A DNA stretch of 64,000 bases from Sphingopyxis sp. (lineage in GTDB: Bacteria > Pseudomonadota > Alphaproteobacteria > Sphingomonadales > Sphingomonadaceae): contig NZ_JAEULM010000017.1 in NCBI RefSeq assembly GCF_016793825.1, forward strand, positions 32,981-96,980. The letters run 5' to 3'. A program made the translations under genes and the position numbers. The notes beneath the pieces were generated by a model that worked only from the letters and a program-made list of their open reading frames with translations, was not told the origin of the DNA and did no database searches. Within the stretch, counting starts at the first letter, position 1, and the number at the start of each line of letters is the position of its first letter. Shown here one piece after another: positions 16,579 through 24,552 of this stretch.

Positions 16579-17949
16579 TCAGGTGTGGCTGGGCGCCCGC
16601 GTCCTGCCGGCCGGCGCCGCTCCCGTGGCGTGCCCCGCCTTGCTGCGCAGGAGGATCCACGGAACATGGCTTTCGTCGAAGCGCACGCGGCTGTCGCGAT
16701 CGAAAAGCGGCGGCATATGGTCGCCGACGATCAGGATGTCGGTCGGCGGCAGCGCGGGATCCATCGCCATCGCGTCGAGCGCCGCGGCCAGTTGATGATG
16801 AACCGAGAACAGGCGGCAAAGCTGCTGGTTCTCGGCGCTCCATTCGGCAGGTCCAAGACGGCAGCCGATCGTACCCAGCGTCTGGTCCTCGACCACCGGC
16901 ACATGCGAATTGAGCGTCAGCCAGTAGATCATCTGCGGTTCGGTGGCGTTTGCGAGCCGCCGGGCGATCAAGGCCGGTACATCCTTGTCGCAGGCTCCGG
17001 GAAACATGCCGCCACAGGGTCGCGCGCCATCCTTGATCAGGTCGGACGCAAACTCGATCCGGTCGAAATGGAGCTTGGGATACCAATGGGTGCGGTCGAA
17101 GAACTCGCCGGTAAAGCTGTGCATCGCCGTCGTCTTGTAACCGGCCTTGCGATACCGGCCGGGCAGGCAGTCCGACTTTGCGAAATCGAAGTTCATGTAG
17201 AGGCCCCACACCCCGCACAGCTCGCGGATTTCGGCGTTTGTCGTCGAGCCGTAATAGGGGACGCTGCCCTGTGAGACGTCGTACCGCGTTCGCCAACCGG
17301 GCCGGTTCCAGTCGGCGTCGAACAGGGCCTTTTCGACCCGGCTCGTCGGTCGTCCCAGTGCCTCGACCACGATGATGACGACATTGCGTTTTCCGGCGGC
17401 CGGTTCCTCCAGACCCGCCATGGTCGTCGCGGCGTGAAAGGGCTCTCCTGCTGCGGGAACCGCATGGTAGCTGTCCTTGGTGGAACGGGCGGCGACATCG
17501 TCGATCATGCTCATCGCATAGATCGACGAAATAGCGACCAGCATCGACAGCAAGGATGGAAAACGCTGGACGCGAGGCGCGTGACGGAGAGTGATCAGCA
17601 CCACGCCGAGGAATAAAAGTCCCCCCAGCAGATAGATGGACACCAGCCAGGGGCGCACTTCGACCGCAAATTCGGGCAGATACTGGATAGCCCATATCGG
17701 CAGGTTGAAGGTGAGGCAGATGTAGTAGGACATCATGGTCCCCATCATGCCGAGCAGCAAGGTCTGCTTCACCCGCTTCCAGGGAAGCTGCGACACCAGA
17801 AGACCAGAAAAACCGAACAGCTTGAGGACGTTGGTCATCGACGGGCCGCCGAGGGGCCATGTCAGGATGATGATCAGATTTGGGATCACCAGCCAGTACA
17901 ACGCCCATCGCCACGGTATCGACCGTTCGAGAAATGCTCCGATTTGCAA
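16579..17949 (-). CDS. Membrane-anchored sulfatase/phosphoethanolamine-transferase-like enzyme
   Basis: 456 residues if started at the TTG at 17949, supported by GGAGGGG at good spacing. Four to five N-terminal transmembrane segments (about 14-34, 43-55, 62-86, 98-122, 134-150) precede a periplasmic alkaline-phosphatase-superfamily domain. Seen: 'NVVIIVVEALGRP' (metal-binding strand with Glu in place of the usual Asp or Glu), 'GSTTNAEIRELCG', where a Thr is the likely nucleophile, 'WLTLNSHVPV' and 'ILIVGDHMPPLFDR', the metal-binding DH motif near the end. It could transfer phosphoethanolamine or glycerol-phosphate to an envelope glycan or lipid; the acceptor is unknown. Confidence 0.78.
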   Translation of the reverse strand: MQIGAFLERSIPWRWALYWLVIPNLIIILTWPLGGPSMTNVLKLFGFSGLLVSQLPWKRVKQTLLLGMMGTMMSYYICLTFNLPIWAIQYLPEFAVEVRPWLVSIYLLGGLLFLGVVLITLRHAPRVQRFPSLLSMLVAISSIYAMSMIDDVAARSTKDSYHAVPAAGEPFHAATTMAGLEEPAAGKRNVVIIVVEALGRPTSRVEKALFDADWNRPGWRTRYDVSQGSVPYYGSTTNAEIRELCGVWGLYMNFDFAKSDCLPGRYRKAGYKTTAMHSFTGEFFDRTHWYPKLHFDRIEFASDLIKDGARPCGGMFPGACDKDVPALIARRLANATEPQMIYWLTLNSHVPVVEDQTLGTIGCRLGPAEWSAENQQLCRLFSVHHQLAAALDAMAMDPALPPTDILIVGDHMPPLFDRDSRVRFDESHVPWILLRSKAGHATGAAPAGRTRAPSHT

Positions 17950-18055
17950 AACGAACCCCTCCGCTTCAAGGCCGACCTTAAGCAGTTTTGGTTAGCAGAC
18001 GGTAAAGGGCGTCATCGGATGTTGGCGCGGGGCTTATACGGGTGGCGCCCGTGGG

Positions 18056-18532
18056 TCAGGCGAGGTCCTGTCTCGCCCGCTCGCGAAGCGGTCGGTCGGC
18101 GAGCGCCTTCAGCGACCTCAGAATCGCGCTGTGGACATCGCCGACTTCGTCGAACAGCCGTTTGTACACGATCCCGATATCGGCGCTGTAGGTGTCGAGC
18201 CTCGCAAGCTGTGCGAGCCCTTCTTCGGTCAGGCGGAACAGCTTGCGGCGCGCATCGGCAGGATCGGGGCGCTGATCGATGAGGTTCAGCCGCAGAAGCG
18301 CCGGACATTTTTGCAGGACAAGCTGGTGCGATTGACCGAGGGCGCGCGCCAGTTCGGCTGCGGATGCTTCCCCCGCCTGTCCCAGCGCAGTGAGAAGCGA
18401 GCAGGATCGCACGGGGACGATAATGCCCGATGCGGCGAACAGATCGCGCGTCTGCTCCTCGATCGTCTGGCTCAGCAATTCGCTGAGCCGGCCGAGGAAG
18501 GAGATGTCGTTAAGGTCAGTCGAGGCGGGCAT
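18056..18532 (-). CDS. MarR-like winged-helix transcriptional regulator
   Basis: 158 residues from the ATG at 18532 (another in-frame ATG at 18550 is possible). The centre reads as a winged helix: 'VRSCSLLTALGQAGEASAAELARALGQSHQLVLQKCPALLRLNLI', followed by a wing 'DPADARRKLFRLTEEG', as in MarR. It overlaps the 3' end of the S41 peptidase gene, so the two are co-transcribed. A perfect 32-bp AT-rich palindrome in front of the peptidase is a good candidate for its own operator (autoregulation), which is inference. The ligand is unknown. Confidence 0.82.
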   Translation of the reverse strand: MPASTDLNDISFLGRLSELLSQTIEEQTRDLFAASGIIVPVRSCSLLTALGQAGEASAAELARALGQSHQLVLQKCPALLRLNLIDQRPDPADARRKLFRLTEEGLAQLARLDTYSADIGIVYKRLFDEVGDVHSAILRSLKALADRPLRERARQDLA

Positions 18533-19847
18533 AGGTCTGGCTGGTTCCATCGCGGTTTATGCGTTCGAGGGCGATGATCCTGCCCGCCTTTCGCGCGAGG
18601 CGAAAGCGGAAGTCGTCGATCCCTTCGATCGCCAGCAGATCGGCGCCGAGCGGTTCCAGTCGCAGGCGGAACCTCTCGCGCCAGGTGTAGACGAGCTTGC
18701 CGTCCGCGACGTCGATCCGGCGCCCTTCATAGCGCCCGGCAATGGCCTTCATGCGATCGGGTGGGAGAGTGACGGGGGCGGCGCGGGCCGACAGCAGGGG
18801 GGCCAGCCAGTCGGCATCGGCCTGTCGGGCCGGATCCGATCTGGCGAGATCGGCGAGTGCCAGGCGGTGCGCGAAGAGCAGGGCGTCGGCGGACGCAACC
18901 TCATGGTCGGGTTTCACGCCCTGTCCTTCGAAATCGCCGTGATCGACGGGGTCGCGTATCTGGCCGATCGGCACCTGCACGAAGAAATCGCGCCCCACCG
19001 GCTTGCGGTCGACGGGATGCGCCCCACCCGCCGTGCGTTCGCCGATCAGCGTCGCGCGGCCAAGTTTATGGAGCGAATAGGCGAACCATTCGGCAGCGGA
19101 GAAGGAGGTTGAGCCGGTGAGGACATAGACGGGTTTGCCGGTCAGCCGTTTCGCCGGAAGCGCGGGCAACACCCATTGTCCGCGCTCGACCCGGCGGCCA
19201 TCCTCGACATAATAATAATCGAACAGTTCCTGGTCCTTGTCGCCGCGAAACAACTGGCTTGCCAGAAGCTGCGCCATCTCCAGCGTTCCGCCATTGTTGT
19301 AGCGTAGGTCGTAGATGACCGCGTCGCTGTTCTCGATGAAGCGCATCGCGGCGGCAGCGGCGTCATAGCCAAGCTCCGGATCGGCAAAGTGAGACAGGCC
19401 GACATAGGCAATATTCCCGTCGAGCCGGCGGAGTTCGCTGAAGCCGAAATTGTCACGCTCCTCGGCGCGCCGTTCCTTGTCGCGGGTCGCGGCCGCGCGT
19501 GCGGGGTCGGCCTTGGCGGCATGATCGGCCGCAAATTCGGGGTCGACGCCGACAAAGAAATGAAGGTCGTTGCTGGCCGCGACCACATCGGCGGACAAGG
19601 CCTGCGCGAGCGCCTCCTTGTCGGCGGCATCGTCATAGTCCCCCTTGTCCAGATGCGCGCGCAGCGCAGCGGCGATGTTCCTCGCCTTGTCGGGGAACAC
19701 ATAATTCGCCTCGATCGTCTGGCTCAGCTGATCGACGATCGCGCGCTTGTCTTCGGCGGTCAGCGGTGCGGCGCCGCCGGCTGCGACGCACGAAAGCCAG
19801 GCGGCTGCGACGAGGAGGATCGATCCGGGGCGGTGGTAGCGTGGCAT
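18516..19847 (-). CDS. S41 family peptidase (IRBP-like), exported
   Basis: 443 residues from the ATG at 19847; an in-frame GTG at 19856 is an alternative. A signal peptide covers about 1-27. Seen: an N-terminal helical region common to retinol-binding-protein-like S41 members ('IVDQLSQTIEANYVFPDKA'), 'IYDLRYNNGGTLEMAQLLAS' and 'TGSTSFSAAEWFAYSLHKLG' with the candidate serine and lysine, then 'GERTAGGAHP'. There is no PDZ domain. It likely acts in the periplasm. Co-transcribed with the MarR-like gene downstream and preceded by a striking palindrome, so it is probably an inducible gene. Confidence 0.88.
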   Translation of the reverse strand: MPRYHRPGSILLVAAAWLSCVAAGGAAPLTAEDKRAIVDQLSQTIEANYVFPDKARNIAAALRAHLDKGDYDDAADKEALAQALSADVVAASNDLHFFVGVDPEFAADHAAKADPARAAATRDKERRAEERDNFGFSELRRLDGNIAYVGLSHFADPELGYDAAAAAMRFIENSDAVIYDLRYNNGGTLEMAQLLASQLFRGDKDQELFDYYYVEDGRRVERGQWVLPALPAKRLTGKPVYVLTGSTSFSAAEWFAYSLHKLGRATLIGERTAGGAHPVDRKPVGRDFFVQVPIGQIRDPVDHGDFEGQGVKPDHEVASADALLFAHRLALADLARSDPARQADADWLAPLLSARAAPVTLPPDRMKAIAGRYEGRRIDVADGKLVYTWRERFRLRLEPLGADLLAIEGIDDFRFRLARKAGRIIALERINRDGTSQTYARLD

Positions 19848-19867
19848 GATTTTCACCTGCGGTCTTA

Positions 19868-19899
19868 ATATACAATATATTGCGCAATATATTGTATAT
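19868..19899. promoter_or_regulatory. Perfect 32-bp AT-rich palindrome, operator candidate
   Basis: The sequence is perfectly self-complementary over 32 bases, centred at 19883/19884. It contains two copies of CAATATATTG, itself a palindrome, separated by CG and flanked by ATATA/TATAT. Two such sites 12 bases apart could bind two regulator dimers side by side. It begins 21 bases upstream of the peptidase-marR operon and stands out in a GC-rich genome. Confidence 0.75.
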
Positions 19900-19949
19900 C
19901 GGCGTGGCGCAAGATCGATTCTGCCGTTCGGTTCGCGAAATCCGATACT

Positions 19950-20285
19950 CTAGCGCGCGACGGCGCGAATATTCTGCCGTTCGACCCAGCCGTTCGCGCA
20001 GGTCGAGGCAACGCGGCCGTCGAGACCGTTCGCGGTGCCCTGACACGAATAGCGGCCGCTGCGATAATGGACCCAAAGCCAGCGGGGGTTTTCGCCGCAG
20101 ACATAAATGACCGAGCCGGCCTTCAGCTTGCCGGTCTTTCGCGCGGCGCGCGACGGAGTGCGATAGACCGAAACCTCGGCATCGCGTGGACCGCCCGCGA
20201 CGATCGCATAGGGGCAGGTCGCCGCAACGGCGGGCGCCGGGCTTTGCAGCATGATCGCCAGCACGGCGCTTGTCATCGTCAGCAT
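19950..20285 (-). CDS. Small exported SH3-like protein
   Basis: 111 residues from the ATG at 20285, which has GGAAGGA upstream. A signal peptide runs to about residue 22 ('PAVAA'). The rest reads as a single bacterial SH3-type domain: 'SVYRTPSRAARKTGKLKAGS' then 'IYVCGENPRWLWVHY' and 'GWVERQNI'. Four cysteines (two pairs) suggest disulfides. Such domains often bind cell wall or partner proteins. No catalytic domain is attached. Function unknown. Confidence 0.75.
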   Translation of the reverse strand: MLTMTSAVLAIMLQSPAPAVAATCPYAIVAGGPRDAEVSVYRTPSRAARKTGKLKAGSVIYVCGENPRWLWVHYRSGRYSCQGTANGLDGRVASTCANGWVERQNIRAVAR

Positions 20286-20327
20286 ATCAGTCCTTCCCGT
20301 GCGGCGGCGATGCGCGCTTGTGGCACA

Positions 20328-21068
20328 TCAGTCTATGTCTTCGGTTAACGCCTGGACGATCGCGGCAACCGATGTCGGTGCATAGGCGAACCCCATATGC
20401 CCGCAATCGACCTCGACCTGCCGGTCGCTTTCATGGCTTTGGCCGCGCGCGCTGTTCACCGCGACGACGCCGTCATGTTTTGACCACAGCGCGAAGGTCG
20501 GCATTGACGGGCGCGGCGCGGGGTGAAAGTCGAGCGGCGGATTGTCGACGGGGTGCCGCGCGATCAGATGATAAAGGCGCCACGCGCGATTGGCGCGGCG
20601 GCTGCCCGAAAAGGGCGAACCGAGCGTCACCACGCGGGCGACCTTGCCCGGATGATGCTTTGCGTATTCGCGCGCGTAGATGCCCCCGAGGCTCCAGCCG
20701 ACGAGCGCGGGCGCATGGCCGGTGCGGTCGATGATCCACTGCACGCGGCCATCGATCCGATCGATGATATCGGCGGTCGCGCCACGATTGAAGCCGAGGC
20801 CCCAGGCGTAACAGCGGAATCCCGAGCGGCGGAGGTCGGCGCGCAGGGCCTTCGTCGCCCAGTCGCCCGACAGGAAGCCGGGAAGCACCATGACCGGCGG
20901 ATGTGCGCTGTCGGGATTGGGTTCGGGCGGCATCGCGCGGATGCGGCCGGCCATCGCGCGCGCGAGCGCCCCGATCTCGCGCCACAACAACGAGAGCGGC
21001 GGCGGTGCGTCCGGATCGGGTATGCGCGCCGGCCATTCGGCCCGCCGGGCGAGGAAGCCGCGGATCAT
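20328..21068 (-). CDS. Alpha/beta hydrolase, lipase/PGAP1-like
   Basis: 246 residues, no signal peptide. Seen: 'PVMVLPGFLSGDWATKALRADL' (oxyanion region with H-less 'LPGF'), the nucleophile elbow 'LVGWSLGGIYAREYAK', 'LGSPFSG', and a late acidic residue and 'DCGHMGF' with the catalytic His. The pattern resembles triacylglycerol lipase or PGAP1-like esterases. Substrate unknown. Adjacent to, but not overlapping, the sugar dehydrogenase gene. Confidence 0.85.
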   Translation of the reverse strand: MIRGFLARRAEWPARIPDPDAPPPLSLLWREIGALARAMAGRIRAMPPEPNPDSAHPPVMVLPGFLSGDWATKALRADLRRSGFRCYAWGLGFNRGATADIIDRIDGRVQWIIDRTGHAPALVGWSLGGIYAREYAKHHPGKVARVVTLGSPFSGSRRANRAWRLYHLIARHPVDNPPLDFHPAPRPSMPTFALWSKHDGVVAVNSARGQSHESDRQVEVDCGHMGFAYAPTSVAAIVQALTEDID

Positions 21069-21098
21069 GAAAGGGTCAGCCCCATAAACGTCCCGACC

Positions 21099-22274
21099 CT
21101 AGCCCTTCGGTACGAGCTTCAGCAGCTTGCCGCCCGCGCCATCGGTGAGCAGCCAGACGGTGCCGTCCTCGCGTACTTCCACCTCGCGGATGCGCTGGCC
21201 GAAATCCCAGCGATCCGCCTTGTGCAAGGTGTCGCCGTCGATGGCCATGCGGATGAGCCCCTGGCCCGAGAGCGCGCCCATCAGCAGGCTGTTCTTCCAG
21301 CCGGGATAGGCATCGCCGCCGTACCAGACGAGTCCGGCGGGCGAAACCGAGGGGTTCCACCACAGTTTCGGCGCGGCGAATTCGGGGCGGGTCGGGTGGT
21401 CCGGGATATCCCGGCCGTCATAATGGTCGCCGTTCGACACGATCGGGTAGCCATAATTGGCCTTTGGTGCGACGAGATTGACCTCGTCGCCGCCCTTCGG
21501 CCCCATTTCCTGCTGCCAGAGCCGGCCACCGCCATCGAAGGCGAGGCCGAGGATGTTGCGGTGTCCGAGCGACCAGATTTGTGCAGTGACGCCGCCTTGC
21601 GACGCAAAGGGATTGTCGGCGGGGATGCTGCCGTCGGGTTTCAGGCGAAGGACTTTGCCCAGATTGGCCTTCATGTCCTGCGCGGGGTCGAACTTCTGCC
21701 GCTCGCCCGATCCGATGAAGAGATACTGGCCGTCGGGCGAGAAGGCGAGGCGGTGCGAGAAATGGCCGCGCCCGGGGACCTTGGGGTCCTGTTTCCAGAT
21801 CGTCTGCAGGCCTTCGATCCGCGGGCTGGCGCCATTCACGAATCTGGCCTTGCCGACGACGGCGCCGAAGGTATCGCCGCTGCCGGCTTCGACCCAGCTC
21901 AGGTAGATCGTGCCGCTGGTCGCGAAATCGGGCGCCAGGATCACGTCGCCGAAGCCGCCTTGACCGCCATAGGCAACCGCGGGAACGCCCGCGACATCGA
22001 GCGTCGGGCTGTCTTCTCGCCACAGTTTGAGCTTGCCCGCTCGTTCGGTGACCAGCGCCTGCCTGCCGCCCGGCAGAAAGGTCATCGCCCATGGCTCGTT
22101 GAAGCTTGCGATCTCCCGCACGGTGAACGGAGCGCTGGCGAGCGGGGCGGCGGGCTGGGCGCCCGAGGCGTCCAATCCGGCACCATCGGTGGGCGCCGCG
22201 CCGCTGGGCGAACCGGCCGAACAGGCGGCAACGATCATCGCCGTCGACAGGGCGAGGGTTGGTATCTTTCTCAT
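21099..22274 (-). CDS. PQQ-dependent soluble aldose sugar dehydrogenase family protein
   Basis: 391 residues from the ATG at 22274. The N-terminus (1-22) ends 'STAMIVAACSAG', a likely lipoprotein signal with Cys at the cleavage site. The remainder is a six-bladed propeller: 'NEPWAMTFLPGGRQALVTERAGKL' opens the domain, 'GGQGGFGDVILAPDF', 'HFSHRLAFSPDGQYLFIGSGER', 'SLGHRNILGLAF' and 'QQEMGPKGGDEVN' follow, as in Asd/YliI-type enzymes. These oxidise aldose sugars with PQQ in the periplasm. No PQQ biosynthesis genes are in the window. Confidence 0.9.
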   Translation of the reverse strand: MRKIPTLALSTAMIVAACSAGSPSGAAPTDGAGLDASGAQPAAPLASAPFTVREIASFNEPWAMTFLPGGRQALVTERAGKLKLWREDSPTLDVAGVPAVAYGGQGGFGDVILAPDFATSGTIYLSWVEAGSGDTFGAVVGKARFVNGASPRIEGLQTIWKQDPKVPGRGHFSHRLAFSPDGQYLFIGSGERQKFDPAQDMKANLGKVLRLKPDGSIPADNPFASQGGVTAQIWSLGHRNILGLAFDGGGRLWQQEMGPKGGDEVNLVAPKANYGYPIVSNGDHYDGRDIPDHPTRPEFAAPKLWWNPSVSPAGLVWYGGDAYPGWKNSLLMGALSGQGLIRMAIDGDTLHKADRWDFGQRIREVEVREDGTVWLLTDGAGGKLLKLVPKG

Positions 22275-22344
22275 TGGAAGCTCGCTTTGCTGGGGGGAAT
22301 ACCGATCATACTGACAACCCCTCTCGGCAAAGTCGAGAGGGCGA

Positions 22345-22995
22345 TCAATGGTCGGGCGCCTCGCGGCGGGCCGTGATTTCCTCGACGCTGTCCATGATCG
22401 CGTCGATCGCTTCGCTGGCGGGTGGGGCGTCGGCGCGTTTCTGGACAAACTGGCCGCTGTTCATGATCTCTTCCAGCGCGGCGCGCGCGCGAGAGACGCG
22501 GCTTTTCATGGTGCCGAGGGCGCAGTCGCAGATGTTAGCGGCTTCTTCGTAGGAAAGGCCACCGGCGCCAACAAGAATCAGGGCTTCGCGCTGGTCCTGC
22601 GGCAGTTCCATCAGCGCACGCTGGAGGTCGGCCATCTCGCCGCTTTCTTCCTGCGACGCCGGGGTCGAGAGCGTGCGTTCGACCGTCACTTCGTCATATT
22701 CGCCGTGAAACTTGTTGCGGCGCATCTGCGACAGGAACGTGTTGCGCAGGATGACGAATGTCCACGCCTTGATAGACGTGCCGCGTTCGAAGCGGTCGCG
22801 CGACGCCCATGCCTTGACCATCGTGTCCTGCGTCAGGTCGTCGGCGAGATCGGGGTTACCCGACAGGCTGCGGCCATAGGCGCGCAGATGGGGGATGACG
22901 CCCGCCAGCAGCGCCTTGAACTCGTCGTCCGGCAAGGCTTTGTCCGATCGAATCTGTTCGGCCTGCGACCGCGGCGCAGCTTGGGTATCCGCCAT
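22345..22995 (-). CDS. ecfG: General stress response sigma factor EcfG
   Basis: 216 residues. An ECF sigma factor: region 2 'PHLRAYGRSLSGNPDLADDL' with 'DTMVKAWASRDRFE' (about 36-70), region 4 'LPQDQREALILVGAGGLSYE' and the HTH 'GTMKSRVSRARAAL' (about 133-172). Similarity with the sigma-like domain of PhyR (encoded at 24553) and the upstream nepR identify it as the alphaproteobacterial general stress sigma factor, which directs transcription from GGAAC-N16/17-CGTT promoters. Its ATG overlaps the nepR stop (TAATG). An EcfG-type promoter precedes nepR, giving positive autoregulation. Confidence 0.93.
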   Translation of the reverse strand: MADTQAAPRSQAEQIRSDKALPDDEFKALLAGVIPHLRAYGRSLSGNPDLADDLTQDTMVKAWASRDRFERGTSIKAWTFVILRNTFLSQMRRNKFHGEYDEVTVERTLSTPASQEESGEMADLQRALMELPQDQREALILVGAGGLSYEEAANICDCALGTMKSRVSRARAALEEIMNSGQFVQKRADAPPASEAIDAIMDSVEEITARREAPDH

Positions 22996-23261
22996 TATTG
23001 CTTCGGGCTTTTCGATGGCGTCTTCCGGTCGAGTTCCGACAAGAGGTCGAGCATGGTGTCGGGAAGCTGTTCCGCGACGATATTGCCATAGATCATGCGC
23101 AGCTTCGCACTCACGGGTTCGGGCGACTGACGCCCGGTCAGCGTCCGGTGCCACTGGTCGCTGCCGGTGCCGGGAAAGGTTCCCTGCCGCCGCCGAGCGC
23201 CATCGCTTTCGGCGAAGGGCCGATCCTTTCCGTTGAGCCTGTTGTTGCCGTGCGTAGCCAT
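22995..23261 (-). CDS. nepR: Anti-sigma factor NepR
   Basis: 88 residues from the ATG at 23261. NepR binds EcfG in unstressed cells; phosphorylated PhyR takes NepR away by mimicking the sigma factor. Seen: a polar, disordered N-terminus and the family core near the end, 'SAKLRMIYGNIVAEQLPDTM' followed by 'LDLLSELDRK', matching the two-helix NepR motif. Its stop overlaps the ecfG start. The predicted EcfG -10 lies only about 10 bases upstream of the ATG, so the message would be nearly leaderless. Confidence 0.88.
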   Translation of the reverse strand: MATHGNNRLNGKDRPFAESDGARRRQGTFPGTGSDQWHRTLTGRQSPEPVSAKLRMIYGNIVAEQLPDTMLDLLSELDRKTPSKSPKQ

Positions 23262-23270
23262 GTCCTGAGC

Positions 23271-23295
23271 AACGAGGAAAGACGGCTGCGGTTCC
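23271..23295 (-). promoter_or_regulatory. EcfG-type promoter of nepR-ecfG
   Basis: On the minus strand GGAAC (23295-23291) is followed after exactly 16 bases by CGTT (23274-23271), matching the GGAAC-N16/17-CGTT consensus of EcfG promoters. The implied transcription start is within about 5 bases of the nepR ATG. Confidence 0.75.
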
Positions 23296-23434
23296 ACGGC
23301 TCATCGCTTTTTGCGCGGAATGCGTTGCCAAGAAACCACAGTCTTCCTAACCTGATCCCGGCGCGGACCGTCCGGCACGCGGCGAGGGGTCTGGGAGATG
23401 TCCGCCGCAAGGTGGAGCCGGGAGGGCGTGCCAC

Positions 23435-23839
23435 TTGCTGTCCGTCATCTATGTCAGTGTCGCCGACCCGCTGATCCGCGACGAGGATATCGCCGCGATC
23501 CTGCTTGCCGCGCGGCGGAACAATCGACGCGACGACCTGACCGGCGCGTTGATCTATAACGGCCATAATTTCATGCAATTGCTGGAGGGGCCGGCGAAGA
23601 AGATCGAAGCTTGCCTCGATGCGATCCGCCGCGACCCGCGGCACAGCGGCATGACCGAAGTGCGCCGGCGTAACGTCGAGACGCGCGACTTCGCCGATTG
23701 GTCGATGCTGTATAACCCCGATTTCGACGGCCACGCCGAGGATCTGGCGCGGCTTGCCGCCGACGGGCGGATCGACGCGCAGGACGAACGGATGATCGGC
23801 AATTTCATCGCCCTTGGCCGGCACCGTCCTTCCCGCTGA
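23435..23839 (+). CDS. BLUF domain blue-light photoreceptor, single domain
   Basis: 134 residues from the TTG at 23435 with GGAGGG upstream. BLUF domains bind FAD and change hydrogen bonding on blue light. All residues that matter for AppA-type photochemistry can be placed: Tyr6 ('IYVS'), Asn30 (six before the T of 'LTGAL'), Gln48 ('FMQLLEG'), Trp89 and Met91 ('FADWSM'). There is no output domain, so it would act through a partner protein. It sits between nepR-ecfG (divergent) and a second EcfG-like gene, inside the general stress response locus. Confidence 0.92.
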   Translation: MLSVIYVSVADPLIRDEDIAAILLAARRNNRRDDLTGALIYNGHNFMQLLEGPAKKIEACLDAIRRDPRHSGMTEVRRRNVETRDFADWSMLYNPDFDGHAEDLARLAADGRIDAQDERMIGNFIALGRHRPSR

Positions 23840-23972
23840 TCCGGCCGGCGCTTGCATTGAGATTTCAAGGCGCTAAGCCTGATGTAAGCTTATCGTCCGA
23901 CGCCGCAGCAAAGGCATATTTATCAGCGAAGACACACCTCAACCGCTCGACGATGCCAGCTTCAAGCAGGAA

Positions 23973-24536
23973 TTGGCGACGATGCTCCCGCACCTGCGCG
24001 CGTTCGGGCGCAGCCTTACGGGCAATGCCGATCTGGCCGACGATCTGGTCCAGGAAACGATGTTGAAGGCCTGGAAGGCGCGCGCGAGCTATATTCCCGG
24101 CCCGGCGAGCATGAAAAGCTGGGCGTTCGTTATCTTGCGCAACTGCTTCCTGTCGCAGATGCGGCGCAAGAAGTTTACCGCCGAATATGACGAACTCGCC
24201 GCCGAGCGGCTGCTCGTCGCGCCCGACGACCAGACCGACAGCCTGCACCTCGCCGATGTCCAGCGCGCGCTGCTGATGCTGCCCGTCGACCAGCGCGAGG
24301 CGTTGATCCTGATCGGCGCGGGGCAGCTTTCCTATGAAGAGGGCGCCGAGATTTGCGGCTGCGCCGTCGGCACGATGAAAAGCCGCGTGTCGCGTGCGCG
24401 GGCGGCGCTGCATGCGATCCTCGACGGCAGCGACATGCCGCTGCGGAGCACCGACCCGCTGGCGCCGAGCGATGCGTTCGCGTCGATCATGGGCAATGTC
24501 GATCGGCTGACCGGCGGCGGGCCTTCGCCCGACTGA
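23973..24536 (+). CDS. Second EcfG-like ECF sigma factor
   Basis: 187 residues from the TTG at 23973. Region 2 'PHLRAFGRSLTGNADLADDL' and region 4 'GTMKSRVSRARAALHAIL' are close to EcfG, whose gene lies 1 kb away. By alignment with EcfG, homology continues upstream ('PLDDASFKQELATM'), and the frame is open back to 23883, but it contains no ATG, GTG or TTG before 23973. The true start may be a rare codon (ATA 23916 or ATC 23922, with AAAGG just upstream), or the protein is slightly short. Multiple EcfG paralogs are known in Sphingomonadales and other alphaproteobacteria. Confidence 0.85.
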   Translation: MATMLPHLRAFGRSLTGNADLADDLVQETMLKAWKARASYIPGPASMKSWAFVILRNCFLSQMRRKKFTAEYDELAAERLLVAPDDQTDSLHLADVQRALLMLPVDQREALILIGAGQLSYEEGAEICGCAVGTMKSRVSRARAALHAILDGSDMPLRSTDPLAPSDAFASIMGNVDRLTGGGPSPD

Positions 24537-24552
24537 CGGAGTCCGGCCCCGT

